The position numbers and the translations under genes were made by a program. Source: Sporisorium sorghi (taxonomy: Eukaryota; Basidiomycota; Ustilaginomycetes; Ustilaginales; Ustilaginaceae). Taken from it: a stretch of DNA of 64,000 nucleotides. The notes beneath the pieces are model-generated. The model did no database searches, was not told the DNA's origin, and worked only from the letters and a program-made list of their open reading frames with translations. The stretch covers positions 40,848 through 104,847 of the forward strand of contig JALCCG010000047.1 in NCBI GenBank assembly GCA_023212695.1, written 5' to 3'. Within the stretch, counting starts at the first letter, position 1; the number at the start of each line of letters is the position of its first letter. Below, piece by piece: positions 1 through 13,200 of the stretch.

Positions 1-245
1 CTATCTCTACAACCATCATCTTCAACGACGGACTATCCTGATCGCGCAAGATCGTCTTCCCTGACTGCGACCTTTCTCGCTTCTGGACTTGCTTCAACTC
101 CGGTTCGGAGGCTGTAGGGCAACAAGTCTTTTCTGACAAGCACCGACGCACGGACGCCTTCGAGCTATTGTAGGTTCACGTGGTAGAGTCTATTGTTTCA
201 GCACAGGCTTGGCCTCGCCTTATCGCTAGAGTCGCCCGCCTCGCC

Positions 246-1952
246 ATGCCACCACGACTGTCCAGATCCACGCTCTTGCCTGCGAGCAGAGGGCTATCTC
301 GCTCTCTGGCCGCTCGAACGCTCGCTGCAACACCAGCTGCTCGTGCTCAATCTAGCTGGGCTACCGCGATAGATCAGGCCAAGAATCTGGTGCAGGACCA
401 ACTGGCTCAATTTCCCTCATCCTCGTCATCGTCATCAGCAACAACATCGAGCTCTGCGACGTCCTCCGCAGCTGCCTTATTTGGCGCCTCAGATCCTACT
501 TCATCAACATCGTCCTCCGCCAGCGCCGCACCACCCGCCTCCATCATCCAGGACCCGCTCTCGCTCGTCTCGTCCGAACTCTCGTCGCTCCGATCCAACG
601 TCTCATCCTTGCTTGGCTCTGGTCACCCGAGCTTGGACACAATAGCAAAGTACTACTTCCAGGCAGAAGGCAAACATGTGCGCCCGCTCATCGTGCTCCT
701 CATGAGCAAGGCTGTCAACGGCCTCTCGCCTCTGTACCCGGACTTGCTAGCTCAGGCACAAAACTCGACACGGCGCAGCGATACGGGCAAGTCCATCGAG
801 CGCAATATGGGCATCAACGAGCCTCTCTCGCCCGGCAGCGTGCTCAACGACTTCAATCCGCACATGGAGAGCATCGAAGGATCTCTCGCAGATTTGACGA
901 CTTCGGCCGCAACACAAGATGCAAGTGCAGCCGCAGCGCTCGCCTCTGCTACGGGTGCCATCTTACCAACGCAGCGCAGGCTGGCAGAGATCACCGAGAT
1001 GATCCACGTCGCTTCGTTGCTCCACGACGATGTCATTGACGCATCGCCGCTGCGTCGTGGTGCGCCCTCGGCTCCCTCGGCGTTTGGCAACAAGCTGAGC
1101 ATCCTCGGCGGCGACTTTTTGTTGGGACGTGCTTCTGTCGCGCTCGCCCGTCTGCGCGATGCCGAAGTGGTCGAACTGCTCGCTACCGTCATTGCGAATC
1201 TGGTGGAAGGAGAAGTGATGCAGCTCAAATCGCAGGCTGCTGCTGCTGCCCAAGCCGGCGACGCTGCCATTGCGTCCTCGCAACCCACCCATGCTAACAT
1301 CTGGGAGACCGAGGGGCTTCTGGCGCACACCATGGGTCTGTCCAATTCCGAGGCACAACGAGCCATCGACCACGCCACCTCGACGGCTAACCAGCCGACG
1401 CCGGCGCACTTCTCGCTCTACCTGCAGAAGACGTACCTTAAAACAGCCGCGCTCATCGCCAAGTCCACGCGGGCCTCTGTCATCCTCGCAGGCTGTGGCG
1501 CCGACGCGGTCTCCAAAGCCAAGCTGTCGCCCTCGGTGAGCGAAGAGATGCGCCGTATCCGAGACGCCGCCTACGGATACGGCCGCAACCTGGGCATCGC
1601 GTTCCAACTGGTCGACGACCTGCTCGACTTCCAGTCCACCTCGGCCGCGTTTGGCAAGCCCTCGGGCGGCGCCGATCTGCGGCTGGGTCTGGCGACTGCA
1701 CCCGTGCTGTACGCGTGGCAGGAGCTGCCCGGCGAGCGCATCCACGAGCTCGTGAGCAGGCGCTTTGAGGGCGAGGGCGACGTCGAGAAGATGCTGAGGC
1801 TGGTCGATCGAAGCCAGGGGTTGAACAGGACCGCCGAGCTGGCCAAGGAGCATGCCAGGAGGGCGACACAGCATCTGGACGTGCTGCCCGAGTCCGAGGC
1901 TAAGCAGGCGCTGATCAGGCTCAATGAGCAGGTCATCAAGCGCGTCAAGTGA
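246..1952 (+). CDS. COQ1: Mitochondrial polyprenyl (hexa/deca-prenyl) diphosphate synthase, ubiquinone side-chain synthesis
   Basis: Trans-polyprenyl diphosphate synthase of 568 residues that condenses isopentenyl diphosphate units into the ubiquinone tail in mitochondria. The first aspartate-rich motif (HDDVID, Asp261-262) and the second (VDDLLD, Asp457-458 and 461) are both present, as is the KHVRP substrate-binding stretch near residue 160. The N-terminus after ATG 246 is rich in Arg, Ser and Ala with few acids, fitting a mitochondrial presequence. It is followed by a Ser/Ala low-complexity linker before the catalytic fold. An Ala-rich insertion (about residues 175-250) separates the KHVRP stretch from the first Asp motif. 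The frame is open upstream to a GTG at 180, but 246 is the first ATG. No intron is needed. The gene ends 130 bp from the convergent gene at 2082. The family call is firm; chain length cannot be read from the sequence. Confidence 0.93.
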   Translation: MPPRLSRSTLLPASRGLSRSLAARTLAATPAARAQSSWATAIDQAKNLVQDQLAQFPSSSSSSSATTSSSATSSAAALFGASDPTSSTSSSASAAPPASIIQDPLSLVSSELSSLRSNVSSLLGSGHPSLDTIAKYYFQAEGKHVRPLIVLLMSKAVNGLSPLYPDLLAQAQNSTRRSDTGKSIERNMGINEPLSPGSVLNDFNPHMESIEGSLADLTTSAATQDASAAAALASATGAILPTQRRLAEITEMIHVASLLHDDVIDASPLRRGAPSAPSAFGNKLSILGGDFLLGRASVALARLRDAEVVELLATVIANLVEGEVMQLKSQAAAAAQAGDAAIASSQPTHANIWETEGLLAHTMGLSNSEAQRAIDHATSTANQPTPAHFSLYLQKTYLKTAALIAKSTRASVILAGCGADAVSKAKLSPSVSEEMRRIRDAAYGYGRNLGIAFQLVDDLLDFQSTSAAFGKPSGGADLRLGLATAPVLYAWQELPGERIHELVSRRFEGEGDVEKMLRLVDRSQGLNRTAELAKEHARRATQHLDVLPESEAKQALIRLNEQVIKRVK

Positions 1953-2081
1953 GATAGATGTATAGACCAGAGTTGCTTTGTCTCTTCCCATCGTCTATCA
2001 TAGATGCTGAGGTCCGCTAGAATATAATGTCATCCCATCCCAACTCGTCCTGCCTCGCACTGTCATCAGCCTAGCTCTCCT

Positions 2082-2444
2082 TCAACAATGCTCACTGAGA
2101 TCAAAACACAGCTCGGCCCGCTTCCACTTTCCCCCCTGCTTCCCACTCGGGTCCTCAATCTCCCGCTGAAACTGCTCCATCAACCTCTCCCACCTCTCGA
2201 CCTCCGCATTCCCCGCATCGCTCGCCGCCTTCTTCTCGAACGAGAAATCGTCGTCCACGTCCATGATCATGACCAGGCGGTCGGCAAAGTGGAAGATGCG
2301 CATGTTGAGCACCCCAGAGCCAGGGTAGCGGATCGAGTCGAGGATGGCGCGTGGCACGTTACCCGGCGCATGGTAGTCGATGTATTGCCTGATGAGGGAC
2401 GGGTCCGAGGCGATGTCGAGCAGGAGGACTTCTTGACGGACCAT
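2082..2444 (-). CDS. L-rhamnose mutarotase-like (RhaM/DUF718) protein
   Basis: Single-exon 120-residue protein. It matches the small dimeric alpha/beta-barrel L-rhamnose mutarotase family in length and motif order: a YHAPGN stretch where the family has the catalytic Tyr-His pair, a hydrophobic strand ending in an acidic DVDDDF stretch, and the ERWERLM block corresponding to the family's RWW..M signature. Mutarotases interconvert alpha and beta anomers of a 6-deoxy sugar. Fungal members are often stand-alone and their substrate is uncertain. No rhamnose catabolism gene is adjacent. It is convergent with COQ1. The ATG at 2444 is the only in-frame ATG before the conserved region. Family assignment is good; biochemical role is inferred. 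Confidence 0.75.
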   Translation of the reverse strand: MVRQEVLLLDIASDPSLIRQYIDYHAPGNVPRAILDSIRYPGSGVLNMRIFHFADRLVMIMDVDDDFSFEKKAASDAGNAEVERWERLMEQFQREIEDPSGKQGGKWKRAELCFDLSEHC

Positions 2445-3359
2445 GGTGAGGAGATGAGGGACGCTGGCGGTGCAGTTGATGGTGATCCTTTGACACGGAT
2501 GGGTACGTAGGAAGAAAGGAGAGTGAAAGCGATGACCTTCTGAGTGGTGTGGAAGGCGTAGATGGCAGCGTGCAGAGAGGCGACATCGAGATGGATCGAC
2601 CTTCTTGAACGTGGGGGGTTCGTTGGTCGGTGCGGCCCCACTTTGATCCGCGTGATTTTCCGCTCGCTGTTAGATCCAAGCGTTCCAGCTGCAGGGAGCA
2701 CGGCGAACGAACTCTTTCGTGAAAGTGTCTCTCCCAGACCTTGAGGCCACCAAAACTTAATAAACTTGTGCGCAACGTTCCGTACAGCCACTGTTCTGCG
2801 CCACCACCACAAAGCCTCACAGAGGCGAACGTGAGAAAAGGGAGAAGCAGACCATGCGGATGTGGCTCTGTTTCATGCCGCGATGCAAGGTCGACACGCT
2901 TGTTCGCGTGGTTCCACCGTGAGGTCTTTGCGAATGGGCGCAATCCCAGGTCTATGGCTCCGCTTTGGCGAATCGCCGTTCTTAGATTGCGGCTGTCCAT
3001 AGAAGCGAGGTGTCCGCAAGCGACCAAGAACGACGCTGGCATCAGAGGGACAGGCTAGCTCGGCTCGTTACCCCGCATCGCTGAACAGAACCAAGATCGA
3101 CCGTTTCTGCTAAGGAACGAGTATCGGTTCAGCCTCAGCTGGGAGAGCGGGAGCCGCAAGACTTTCAGGACGGCTTTGTGTGTCGATGTCAGGTCAAAAG
3201 CTTTGCTTAGTGTTCGCCTATCGAGCAGAGTCAAGGTTGCCGAGAGCGAGACAGCAGGCAGAAGCGAACGGCGAGCCGAACGAGAAGCGATACTGTAGGC
3301 AGGAGGCGAAAGTCGAAAGCCTTGCAGGTCCGGTTAATCTGGTTCGCAAGGCAGCTTCT

Positions 3360-3395
<36 letters not shown>

Positions 3396-4201
3396 CTAAC
3401 TAGCGCGGGTCGGGTGATGGTGCAAGAGAGAAGCACGCTAAAAAGTCGTCGCTCTTCTCGGCTGCTGCGTGAAGGAAACTCGGAATTCTGAAAATGTCGC
3501 CAGCTGCTGCCTCGTCGCAAAACGCCTCTTTTGTTTTGTCTCTGGCTGCAAAGCCTGTGTGAATGAACGCATGCATGCAAGCAGCGTCTGAGTGAGCGTT
3601 GCTCGAGCGCGCCTTTCTTTTGTCGTTCTTGGACCGGCTGAGCAAGTTCAAGTCCTTCTAGAAGCGAAGCCTAAAATTCAAGCCCAACCAACCCACTCTT
3701 CAACGCCCGACAGGCAGCTCAGAAACCGGCTTTCCATCCAACGAACGGTACAGACAGAACAGCGACGAGAGATCGCCCTAAGCCTGAATAGCTTGGCTTT
3801 CCTCTCTTGGCCTGATCGTCGTCGTCGTCGTCGTCGTCGTCATTCGCATCTCCATCCTCACCTTCATCGTCACCCTCCTTGACTTGCTCGCATATCCCCA
3901 ATTTTGACGCCTTATCCGATCGCAGCATCCGTCACGGTTCCAACAACCAACAACATCACCAGCTTCCGATCGACCCGTCCGTCCACTCATCTGCCCGGAT
4001 CGCGCGCCTCAAGTGTGTTTTACCCTTCGACAAGCTCTTAGTGCTTTTCTGTGAATGCTGCAGCTATAGACACAGCCTCGGGCGAGCTGCATAGCTCCGC
4101 AGTCTAGGCCAAGAGCTCCGCGCAGCCCTTCGGAGCAGCAGCAGCAGCAGCAGCAGCGACAGCGACAGCAACTCAGAACACAGCGCGACCATCCGACCAC
4201 C
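2445..4201. other. Intergenic region, divergent promoters of the mutarotase-like gene and RIM15
   Basis: No convincing coding sequence. Contains a (CT)n tract at 3364-3392, a (TCG)n tract at 3817-3840 and a (GCA)n tract at 4133-4156 just before the RIM15 start, probably in its leader. The open frames seen here have no family features and overlap each other on both strands. Confidence 0.6.
3364..3392. repeat. (CT)n microsatellite
   Basis: About 14 uninterrupted CT units in the intergenic region upstream of RIM15. Confidence 0.95.
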
Positions 4202-7200
4202 ATGTCCACATTCAGCTCGGCACCAGGCGACGGCGCGGGAGGCCAGGACAGTCGCAATGCTTCGCTCTCAGCGAGCTCGCAGGCGTCGTCGTCGGATCTT
4301 CGCAGAACCTCGCGCCTCTCGAGTACAGCCGGCATCTTTGATCTGGACGACGATGGTAGTATGGATGGAGGCTCGTTCAGCAGCGGCGGTGGCAGCGGGC
4401 GGCGTACCAGCAACGCGCGCGTCTCGTCGCTTGGCAGCGGCTCGCATCGTGGATCGTTGGCCGAACGTGGCAGCCGCAACCTGTTTGACGTGCAGGAGGA
4501 GGACGCCAACCCGTCCGGTGTCTCTTCACCACCACCTGCATCCAAGTCGAGCTCGTCTAGCAAAGGTGCTGCTCGAAGTCAGCTCAGCGTAGATACCTTT
4601 GGTAAGTGGAGCGTTCCCCTTGGTCGCCAGAATCGTCGTGTAGGACCGCGTAGCCGTTGCTCGACAGGACGGAGATGGAGGACGGGAAGCAGAAGCGACG
4701 AAGATGGACACTGTCGGGGAAGCTGGCCTGCACTTGCACTTGCTTCTAGCGGAGATGGTCGACCACCACGAGATCACACTCTCAACAGTCACAGTCCACT
4801 GACCGAGCTTCCACACTATCTTCTTTCCCTTCACACTTTCACTTCACTCAACCTTGCGACAACCGCCACATCGACACGCCGTTCCTCCCGTCTATCTCTT
4901 TGCGCTCGGCCTTGCCGTTGCTTCGGATCTGCATCCGACGTTGCTTCATCGTCCGCCCATCATTTTGACTGTGGCTGCATCCGATCGGTCTGTCTCAACG
5001 TCGGCTGCTCCGTTTCTCGTCCATCGGCTCGGGAACGGTTGTTGTTGTCAACGGTCTGCTCATTGCCTTTTCGACCTCCGACGACTCTCACGTGGCTTTG
5101 CATCATCCACTCTGACAACCCGTGTCGCTATTCAACGCTGACCGCTGTTCTCTCGCATGCTGGTCGTGCTACGATCTCAATCCTCTCTTTCACGACGACC
5201 ATGGTTGATTGCTTTTCTGGGGTCGCTCGCTCTTCTGGTTCATGCACTCTGGACCCTGGCAACCCACTTTGCGATTCATTGCTTGGCTTGCTGCGCGCGG
5301 CATTTCCGATCTCCGCCCAAATCATCGTCCCACGGCCCTCTCCCATCTCTTCGACGCTTCGTTCCCGGTCGCCAACATCGTTGACATGCATATTGCTGTC
5401 CGCCACACCAACTTGGGTCGCCTCGGGGCATTGCTGCCATTTGCTTGACCTCGTATCACCTTGGGCTTTGGCTTGGGCTTGGGCTTGGGCTTTGGCTTTG
5501 GCTTGAATTGCAACTCCGCAAACCCACTCTTGGCTGGTGTCCCGCGCGATTTCATCGGACGGCTGCCGCCATTGTCTCTGGCTTTTTGGCTTTTCGTGTG
5601 GGTTTTCCGACCCGCTGAAACCTGAAACGGTTCATGCGCCACGAACCGGCCACTTTCTCCCACACGCCTTGCTCTTTCATTGCTCTCTCCTCGACTTTGG
5701 CTTTGGCTTTTGCGTTTTGGCTTTTGGCTTTCGGCTCCATCCGACTCAACGTTGTTGACCGACGACAACGACGACAACGCTTTATTGCTCTGCTGATGCT
5801 GCTCTTTTGTTCTTGTTCGCGACTTTGTTGATGGCATCGCATCGGCTTCAACTCCGAATTCACCACCACCTCCGACCACGTTTTCCGACCGAAATTTCAC
5901 AATCCCACGTCCACCCGCGTTTACGCTCCTCTCCCAAACTCGCTAAACCAAAATCCCCATGCCTCGCTGCACACCTGTCTTCCACACGACCCTGGATTTT
6001 GATTTGCCCTTTTCTCTCTCTCTCTCTCTCTCTCTATCTCCGCACCTGTTTGTGACGGTCTCGACCCACATCCTCGCTTCGTCACAACCAAACCAAAACG
6101 CTCCGACTCTATTTTCGACCATGACCCACTGCCAACTCACTCACTCACTCACTCACGCTCTCTCGAAACGCACACTTTGGCAACCCCTCTAACATTCGAC
6201 TGACGTTCGTCACCCACTTTGCACGCATCGACACCTTTGCAACCACACCTTCAATCGTCTCTTTTCTTATCAACTAATCCTTTGCTGCTCATCACACTCC
6301 ACAGTGTCGGCGACTCAGTTCACAGATCCCTTCAGCGCTGCAGCCCGCAACAGAACCAGCCCGGGCAGCGACGACTACAAGCGAAGAAGCGGACCTCCTT
6401 CCTCTTTCCTCGGCGACGACGACGCTTGCGATCCCAAGTCATCGCCTTCTCCTTCCAACCTCAGCCCTTCAGCTTCGTCTCCGCTGAGCACAGCAGCGCG
6501 ATCGGCCTCAGAGCGGAGCAACAGCTTGCACAGCATCGTCGAGCTCGGTGGTCCTTCTTCCCTGCTCTCCTCCTCTTCTGGTTCGTCTGCCGGCAAACAC
6601 AAGCGCTCGGATCAATCACCATCTCCAACGCGCACATTCAAGCATTCGCGCGTCACATCCGCCGATCCTCAATCATCATCATCGGCACCGCCGCATACAT
6701 ACTCGACATCGCCTTTGTCATCATCGGCTGAAGGTTTCTCTGCTGCATCTGGCAAGAGCTCGTCTCCAACTCAACCCTCTCAAAACGTCTCGCAGCCTTC
6801 GACCTCTGCCACCACCACCGCCGCCCATGCCAGCACTTCACCACCGCCAGCTGCTTCTTCGTTGAGTAGCCCTCCGCCGCTCGGCTTCTCCCTCAGTCCA
6901 CCTTCGGCCGCTCTCAAAGCACTCAGCCGCAGCTCGTCCAAGAGGATGTCGTTCGACACGGCTCCGTCTTTTTCGAGCCCGCTCGCCTTTGCATCCATCC
7001 TGCCCAATGACGACGACATCAACGACGACGACATGCTCAACGACGATGGCGCACCGACTCCCTCGTCATCCAACAACGCGCCAGAGCGCAGCGACTCGAA
7101 TCGCTCCAACACCGAACCAGTAGCAGCAGCATCACCGACGACAGCAGCGAATCGACGCGTATACGGCTCCACATCATCGTCTCAGGCAAGTCATACCCAG

Positions 7201-10200
7201 CCTCTCTCGCCCACCTCTCCTTTATCAGCCTCGTCTGCGTCTTCGCAGCCAGGTCGCAGAGAACACAGGCAAGCGGCCTCCGATTCAGCCGCTTCCGATA
7301 CAGTCGACGAATCTACACACCGCATCAGCTTCGAACAGCCATCAACCGCGCGCAAAGACGCTGTGACCACCGCAGCATCAGCATCAGCAGCCGACCTTGC
7401 TGGCACGTCGCCTCTGGCCAGATCATCGCTACGACTCGACCGTGATCGATCCGCATCCAATCCACTCCACAGAGCCGTCACTGGAGCTTCTCGGCTGAAT
7501 CGGACACCCTCGCGTCACTCGCCCTTCCAAAGCATGAATGCTACAGCAGAAGACGATGCGTCCTCGGTCGCGTCGGATGACGTCGCAGCATCCGGCTCTA
7601 GCTTGACACGCAAGTCGTCCGTCACTAGCTCGAGTGGATCCATGGGACCACCCGCCATCCCACGCCGCGTCGGAGCAGGCGCAACCGGCTCCCCTGCTCT
7701 CGAACCCATCGATCGTCCTTCCTCCACCATCGCCATGGGCAAGCGCAAGGACGATTCATCACTGGGGCTCGGCATCCCTTCCAACCCTTCTCCACTCTCG
7801 TACGGCGCTTCGTTGACATCGGCGTCTTCATCGTCGTCGTCGACATTGGGTCTGCCAGCCTCGAGCTCATTCCACTCGGGCTCGCCTACGATCGGTTGGG
7901 AGACGCGCGGCAGTCGCAGCGGTTCAGGTGCCTTTGCTCCATCCAGCTTCGGCGGATCTGCCAACAACACACCCACCACCGTCACAGGCGGAGGCAGCGC
8001 CATCCTCCATTCAGCACGTCGCAGGCGCATGACCTCGTCGTCGCTCAGCTCGAGCATGCATCGACGCGCCCGCTCCCTCGGTGGCGTTTTGTTGGGAGAA
8101 GGCGCCATCTCGCCCGTAGGAGGTCCAGACGGTGTCGATCCCAACCTCGTCGCCGCCATTGAATCCGGCAGCCCCAGCATTCCACTGCCCGTTCCCATCC
8201 CAGCCACGTCGGGTTCTCATCGTTCGAGCAGCGTCAGCTCGTCTGGCACTCAGGGCGGCGCTGCATCATCTGTATCGAGCTCTGGAATCGGCCCTTCGTC
8301 GGTGCCTTTGAGCTCGTCGCTCGCTGTCCGTTCGTCTAATCTGCGCATGAGAGACTCTCAGGTCATCGAGGACGACGACGGTCCCAGAGTAGAGTCGGTC
8401 GTCGGCTCGGCTTCCCCTGGTCAGACTCGATCGCGAGTTCGCAGCCAGACGCTGGGCTTGCCTCCATCTTCTGGCACGCCCGCATCTGCGCAGACGGCAG
8501 CACTCGAAGCCCAGTCCAGCTCGACGCGACCGAGTCCATCGAGCAAGAATGCCGGCTCCGCCGGTCTCGCCGACGCCATCCGTTTGCAACGTGTGCCGAC
8601 GGCGGTGCGCTTGGCTGGTGATCTCTTTGTGCCGCCTTCGCCGTCGCCTCGCACCATGCCCAAAAGCGCATCCACTTTGTCAATCGAGTCGCCTTTGAGC
8701 AAGTGGACGGCAGCGTCGAGCTCGAACGCTCATCAGCCGAGTCCTTTGACCATGGGCAACACCGGCCAAGGCCACGGTCTCGGTCTAGGGCTCAGCTCGG
8801 ACGCTGCTCCACCGTCGACGCCCAGCAGCCGCCTCAACGTGCCGCAGACGCCCAATGCCACGCGCAGCAACTCGCCTCTGGCGTATGAATACTCATCAGG
8901 TGCCGAAGACTCTGCTGCCTCGGGGCGCGCCTCCCCCGCCATGGAGCGTCTCAGGACCGACGAGATCGCCATGCCCGGTCACGACAGCCGCGGCCAGCCT
9001 CTGTCGGTCTCGATCCCCGTCGGCCGTAACTACGGACCGCCTGCAAGCTTGCCCAGCTCCGCGATCCTCGGGTCGAGGTCCCCCACCATTGTGCCACCCT
9101 CGTCCGATCTCCTTGACGTGCCCACCAGCGCACCGCGTCATGCAGGTCTGCCAGCCAGCACGAGTGCCTACTCGCCTTTGCTGTCTCTCAGCTCGTCGTC
9201 GGCACGAACGAGTCCCACGGCCGAGCGACGCCCCATCCTGTCACCCAGTCGCTCAGCTACTCAGCGAATGTCCTGGGGAGCTCAAGAGCTGTTTGACAGC
9301 TTGCAAGGGCCGTCGGATGGCGACGATGCACAGCTGGCTGGAGACAAGCCCGCGCCTTGGATCGCTTCTACGCAGGATACGCGGACAAAGGCATCTCTCG
9401 TGCCTGATGCTGCGTCGTCGAGCCGAAGAAGACTGACGCAGGGCAACCTGTCGACCTCGGTAGGCTCGAATGCATTGCTCGCCGTCCCTGCGCCCTCTCG
9501 ACGCTTGCATCGGCCCAGCGATGCGGCGCTGTTCGCTCCTGGCGGTGTTTCGCCCGCAGCTGCTCACCCATCCATGTCTGGCACCGACGAGTACGCTCGC
9601 ATCATCGTCCAGAGTCGCAATGCCAAGATGCAAAAGTGGCGTGCGCAAAATCCTTCTCGCCTCGGGCCACAGCAAGCGGGGCGTCGCGGCGACGAAACGG
9701 CAGGCTTGGATGCGGCGAGGGCATCGCGGAATCGATTCGAGCCGAATCAGGCCAACATCCCTCTATCGTCAGGACAGACAAGTCTGGCTCGCAGAGGCAC
9801 CACCATTGGTCTGCAGAGGGACTCGGGCATTCTTGGAGCTCCCTTGCCGACACGTCGCGGTTCAGCAGTCGACTCGAACGACAGCATCGAATCGCAACTG
9901 GACGAAGAGGAGGACAGCCAGCGCGGACTTGAATCTTCTGCGTTTGCCGAATTTGAATGGGTCGATTGGCTCGACGAGTACCGCAAGATGAAGGAAGCCA
10001 AGCTGCAGTCCGAGCGCGAGGAGGCGGAGGCGCAAGCGGCTGTCGAGACGGGAGCAGAAGCCGATGCTGTCACGACTGGCATCAAGGCCTCGGCGACAGC
10101 GAACGAAGCAGCAGACAAAGCAGCGTCGTCTCCCTCACGCAGGACCGGCAGCGAGGCTGTCGACAACGGACGCGTCTCTGCTCTGCAGAAGCAGCCAGCC

Positions 10201-13200
10201 GATGGTCAGCGCTCCGTGTCGGACCCTCTCACGCGTCAAAGGCTGCAAACCGCCGAGCCGGCTGACACAGAGCAAGATGCTATCGATGCAGAAGAGGTGG
10301 AAGCGTCTCTTGCCGCCCTCAGTCTCAACGACGACGTCGATCCTGCTTCATCTAGCGCACCTCGTGCAGTCAAGTCGGCGCAACTCGGCCCTGCTCGTAG
10401 ACCGGAAGCCCCTTCGCGCCAGTCGACTCGACCCGCCATGGGCCAGCAGCGCAGCTTCTCGCTCGCAAGTGCCGAACTGGCGCGGCGTCAAGCAGGTCAA
10501 GGCTCGAGCTCGAGTGCTACGGCCACTTTGTCCTCTCCTCCAGGTCCTGCCAAGCCCCACTTCTCACCCGTCAAGCGCTTGGGCACGGACAAGGCCAAGA
10601 ACCTCTCGCTCTCGCCCATCACGAGCCGTGTCACGCCTTCGCCATCGTACAGCAGTGCAGCAGGCTCCGACTCGGCACATGCGCAAGCACACGCTGCTGG
10701 ACGCGGACGCCGCAAGCATCTCGGTGGCAAGATCGAAGCGTGGTGGAGCGCCGTAAAGTCGGGCTTCACTGCTCCGGCTGGCGAAGGGTGGTCCAAGTCG
10801 ACAACCACTGCTTCTCCGCGCGCCAATGACCCTTCTTCTCGCACCGGCTCGGTCGCTGCCCTTTCCCAGTCTCTGTACCAGAGTCCTTCGGCTGCATCTG
10901 GTCGCCAAGCTGGATTCAGCCAGAGTCGTCGAGACGGTGCTCGTCCGGCACCCTTGTCTTCGTCATCGTCGATGGCCAATCCTGCCATTGCGATGCCCTC
11001 TCCCACACTCGTGACACAGGTGCAGAGCGGCTTTGGTCGTCATGTCCGCTCGCAGACGACCAACACCACGATGGGCGGATCTGATTCGGTCCGGACGCTG
11101 CGTCCGAGCACATCGGCACACAATCTGAGCAAAGATAAGAACAAGGAAGCTGGTAAGGGGGTGCAGCAGCAGCAGGACGAGATGGAAGCAGCTGGCGATC
11201 GCAGCGACCGCAGATCCGTCTCACCAGGCGCTGACGCCAGCTTTGTCACTGTGCAAGAAGAGCCCACGGGCTTGGAGCCGCCCAAGTCTGCCTCGTCGCA
11301 ACAGAGCCAAGAGACGCATCAGACGGTGAGCAGCAGCAGCAAGGACAGCGGGCGACGTCGTCACCAGCCCAAACTGTCGCTTCAGCTCGAAAAGGGTCTC
11401 AGCACGTTTGATGCCGAGGAGTTTGACAAGATTGGCAAGGGCAAGTCGCCTTCCAACTCGTCCAAGGTCAGCAGCCCGACCAAGCCGCCGGTGTCTGCTC
11501 GATCTCACGACAGCACCGGCAGCGCAAAGGAAGTCAGCCGGTCGCTCGAAGCTCGGCCTGCATCGCAGCCTGCCGCCTCGCCGCGCAAGTCGTCGATGCA
11601 GCTGTCGAAGGCGTGGGATCCAAGCCCTGCAGTGTCACACAAGCCTTCGCAAGACGAGGTAGCCGATCACGACGCCAACCTCGACTCGGACAACGAGGGT
11701 CGCGCCGCTGCTAGAGCCAGAGCTGCGTCCAAGGCCATCACCATCAACTCGATTCGCCAGCATATTCGTCACCGCCTTCTCGCTTCCAAGGAGAGCTGCG
11801 ATCGTGAGTTGCGTCGCATCGTCGGTGCAATCAACAACTACGTCGAGCTCGAGCTGGAGCGACAGGAGGACGAAGGCCGACACAGCGTCATGGACGACGA
11901 CCGTGATGTAGAAGATCTCGAGGAAGTCTTTGTCAACGACGCCGATGATGCCACAAGCGATGCGCTGGGCTCTTCGGCAGTCGAAGAGGCCGAAGAGGCG
12001 CCAGTGGCTACCTCGTCCGCGTCAAGGTCCGTCTCTATGTCGCGAGGTACGAGCAACTCATCCTCGTTCTCTGCAGGTGCTGCCGCTGCTGCAGCTGCCA
12101 TCACCGGCTCTGGGACGGGTGGCATGCATCACAAAGAGGCTCACGACGGCAGTGCCACTGCCGAAGGTGCCGTCACTGAGTCGCGTGCGCGCTCTCCGTC
12201 GGGGTCGCTCTTCACTTCGCCTGTCCTCGGCGGACTCCGCGAAGCAGCAGCAGTGCGGTCGGCACGCGAGTACAAGCTGCCTGCGCCGCCTCCCGTCAAC
12301 CTGGCTGCTGCTACGGCAACGTCGCCGCGCACCGTCAGCACCGCCTCGGCCAACCCAGCCAAGCCTTCCAATCTGAACCCGCTCAGCCGTGCCCAATCGC
12401 TCAGTCGCTCGGGCGGCCGCTCGGTGTCCAACTCGCGCTCTGCTTCCCGCTCGCACTCGCCCATGCCCGGCGTGATGATGGCTTCGGCCGTCTCGGCTTC
12501 GTCCGGATCGCCTCGTCTGTCCCCCTCGCGCAGAACGCGTGCGCTGCCGACCGAGGAGCACGGTCCTCAACCGTGGATGCACCCATTGGAAGAGCTGGTC
12601 GCAGTGGCGATGGAGGTGCTCGATGTCTCGATCAACTCGCTCATCGCGCGTCCTGGCTCGTGCTCTCAGCTCATCGCTCGCGTCCAGAGCATCGGCCGCT
12701 TCTGGGACGAGCATCCGGAGTGGGCAGGTCGTGGCTGGTTCATCCAGATTCTGCTCGCAGTAGCCGGGCTCAGCCGTGTCGTCGAGTGGTGGGAGGCGGA
12801 GAAGGGCTTCTGGAACTTCAACGACGACGACGAGCAGGATGCAGAGCCGATCCGCTTCATCCTCGGCGGTCAGGGTGGCGGCGAGGCGCCGGCTGAAGCA
12901 GCCGAGCCGGATGCTGGCAAGTCGCCTGGCTTCTGGCCTCCTTCGACGGCGAGCAGTCCCACGCGAGCGCGCGCGTTCTCCGTGGCACCCGTCGACGTCA
13001 CGACCATCACTCGCGGCTCGACCAGTGGCACCAACTCGCCTGCTTCTGGCCTGATGAAGCGAGACCTGGAGCCAGCTCAAGACGTTGTGCAAAGGAGTGC
13101 CTCGCCAGCAAAGCACGTCACGGGAGCCGTCGTCGGCACCGATGCAGACGACGAAGACGCAGATGCGGATGGCGACATGACGATTGTCGATCGCGCTCGT

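Larger units (their letters stand above)
4602..6304 (+). other. RIM15: 1.7-kb first intron of RIM15
   Basis: GTAAGT at 4602, AG at 6303-6304, CTAAT at 6274-6278. The intron joins codon phase 1 to phase 1 exactly (split Val codon). The sequence is CT/TTGG-rich with a 6-bp minisatellite (5461-5504) and a (CT)n tract (6013-6035). The frame of exon 1 stays open to 5506, but the residues there are Cys/His-rich and unlike the flanking exons. Additional cryptic exons are not excluded. Confidence 0.72.

Noticed and set aside
2359..3042. 227-codon minus-strand open frame overlapping the mutarotase-like gene
   Set aside because: No family features, no good start, and it overlaps a supported gene in another frame.
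4602..5506. Open continuation of RIM15 exon 1 for another 300 codons
   Set aside because: It follows a GTAAGT donor, its composition changes to Cys/His/Leu-rich text unlike the exon, and a spliced join at 6305 restores the RIM15 frame exactly.
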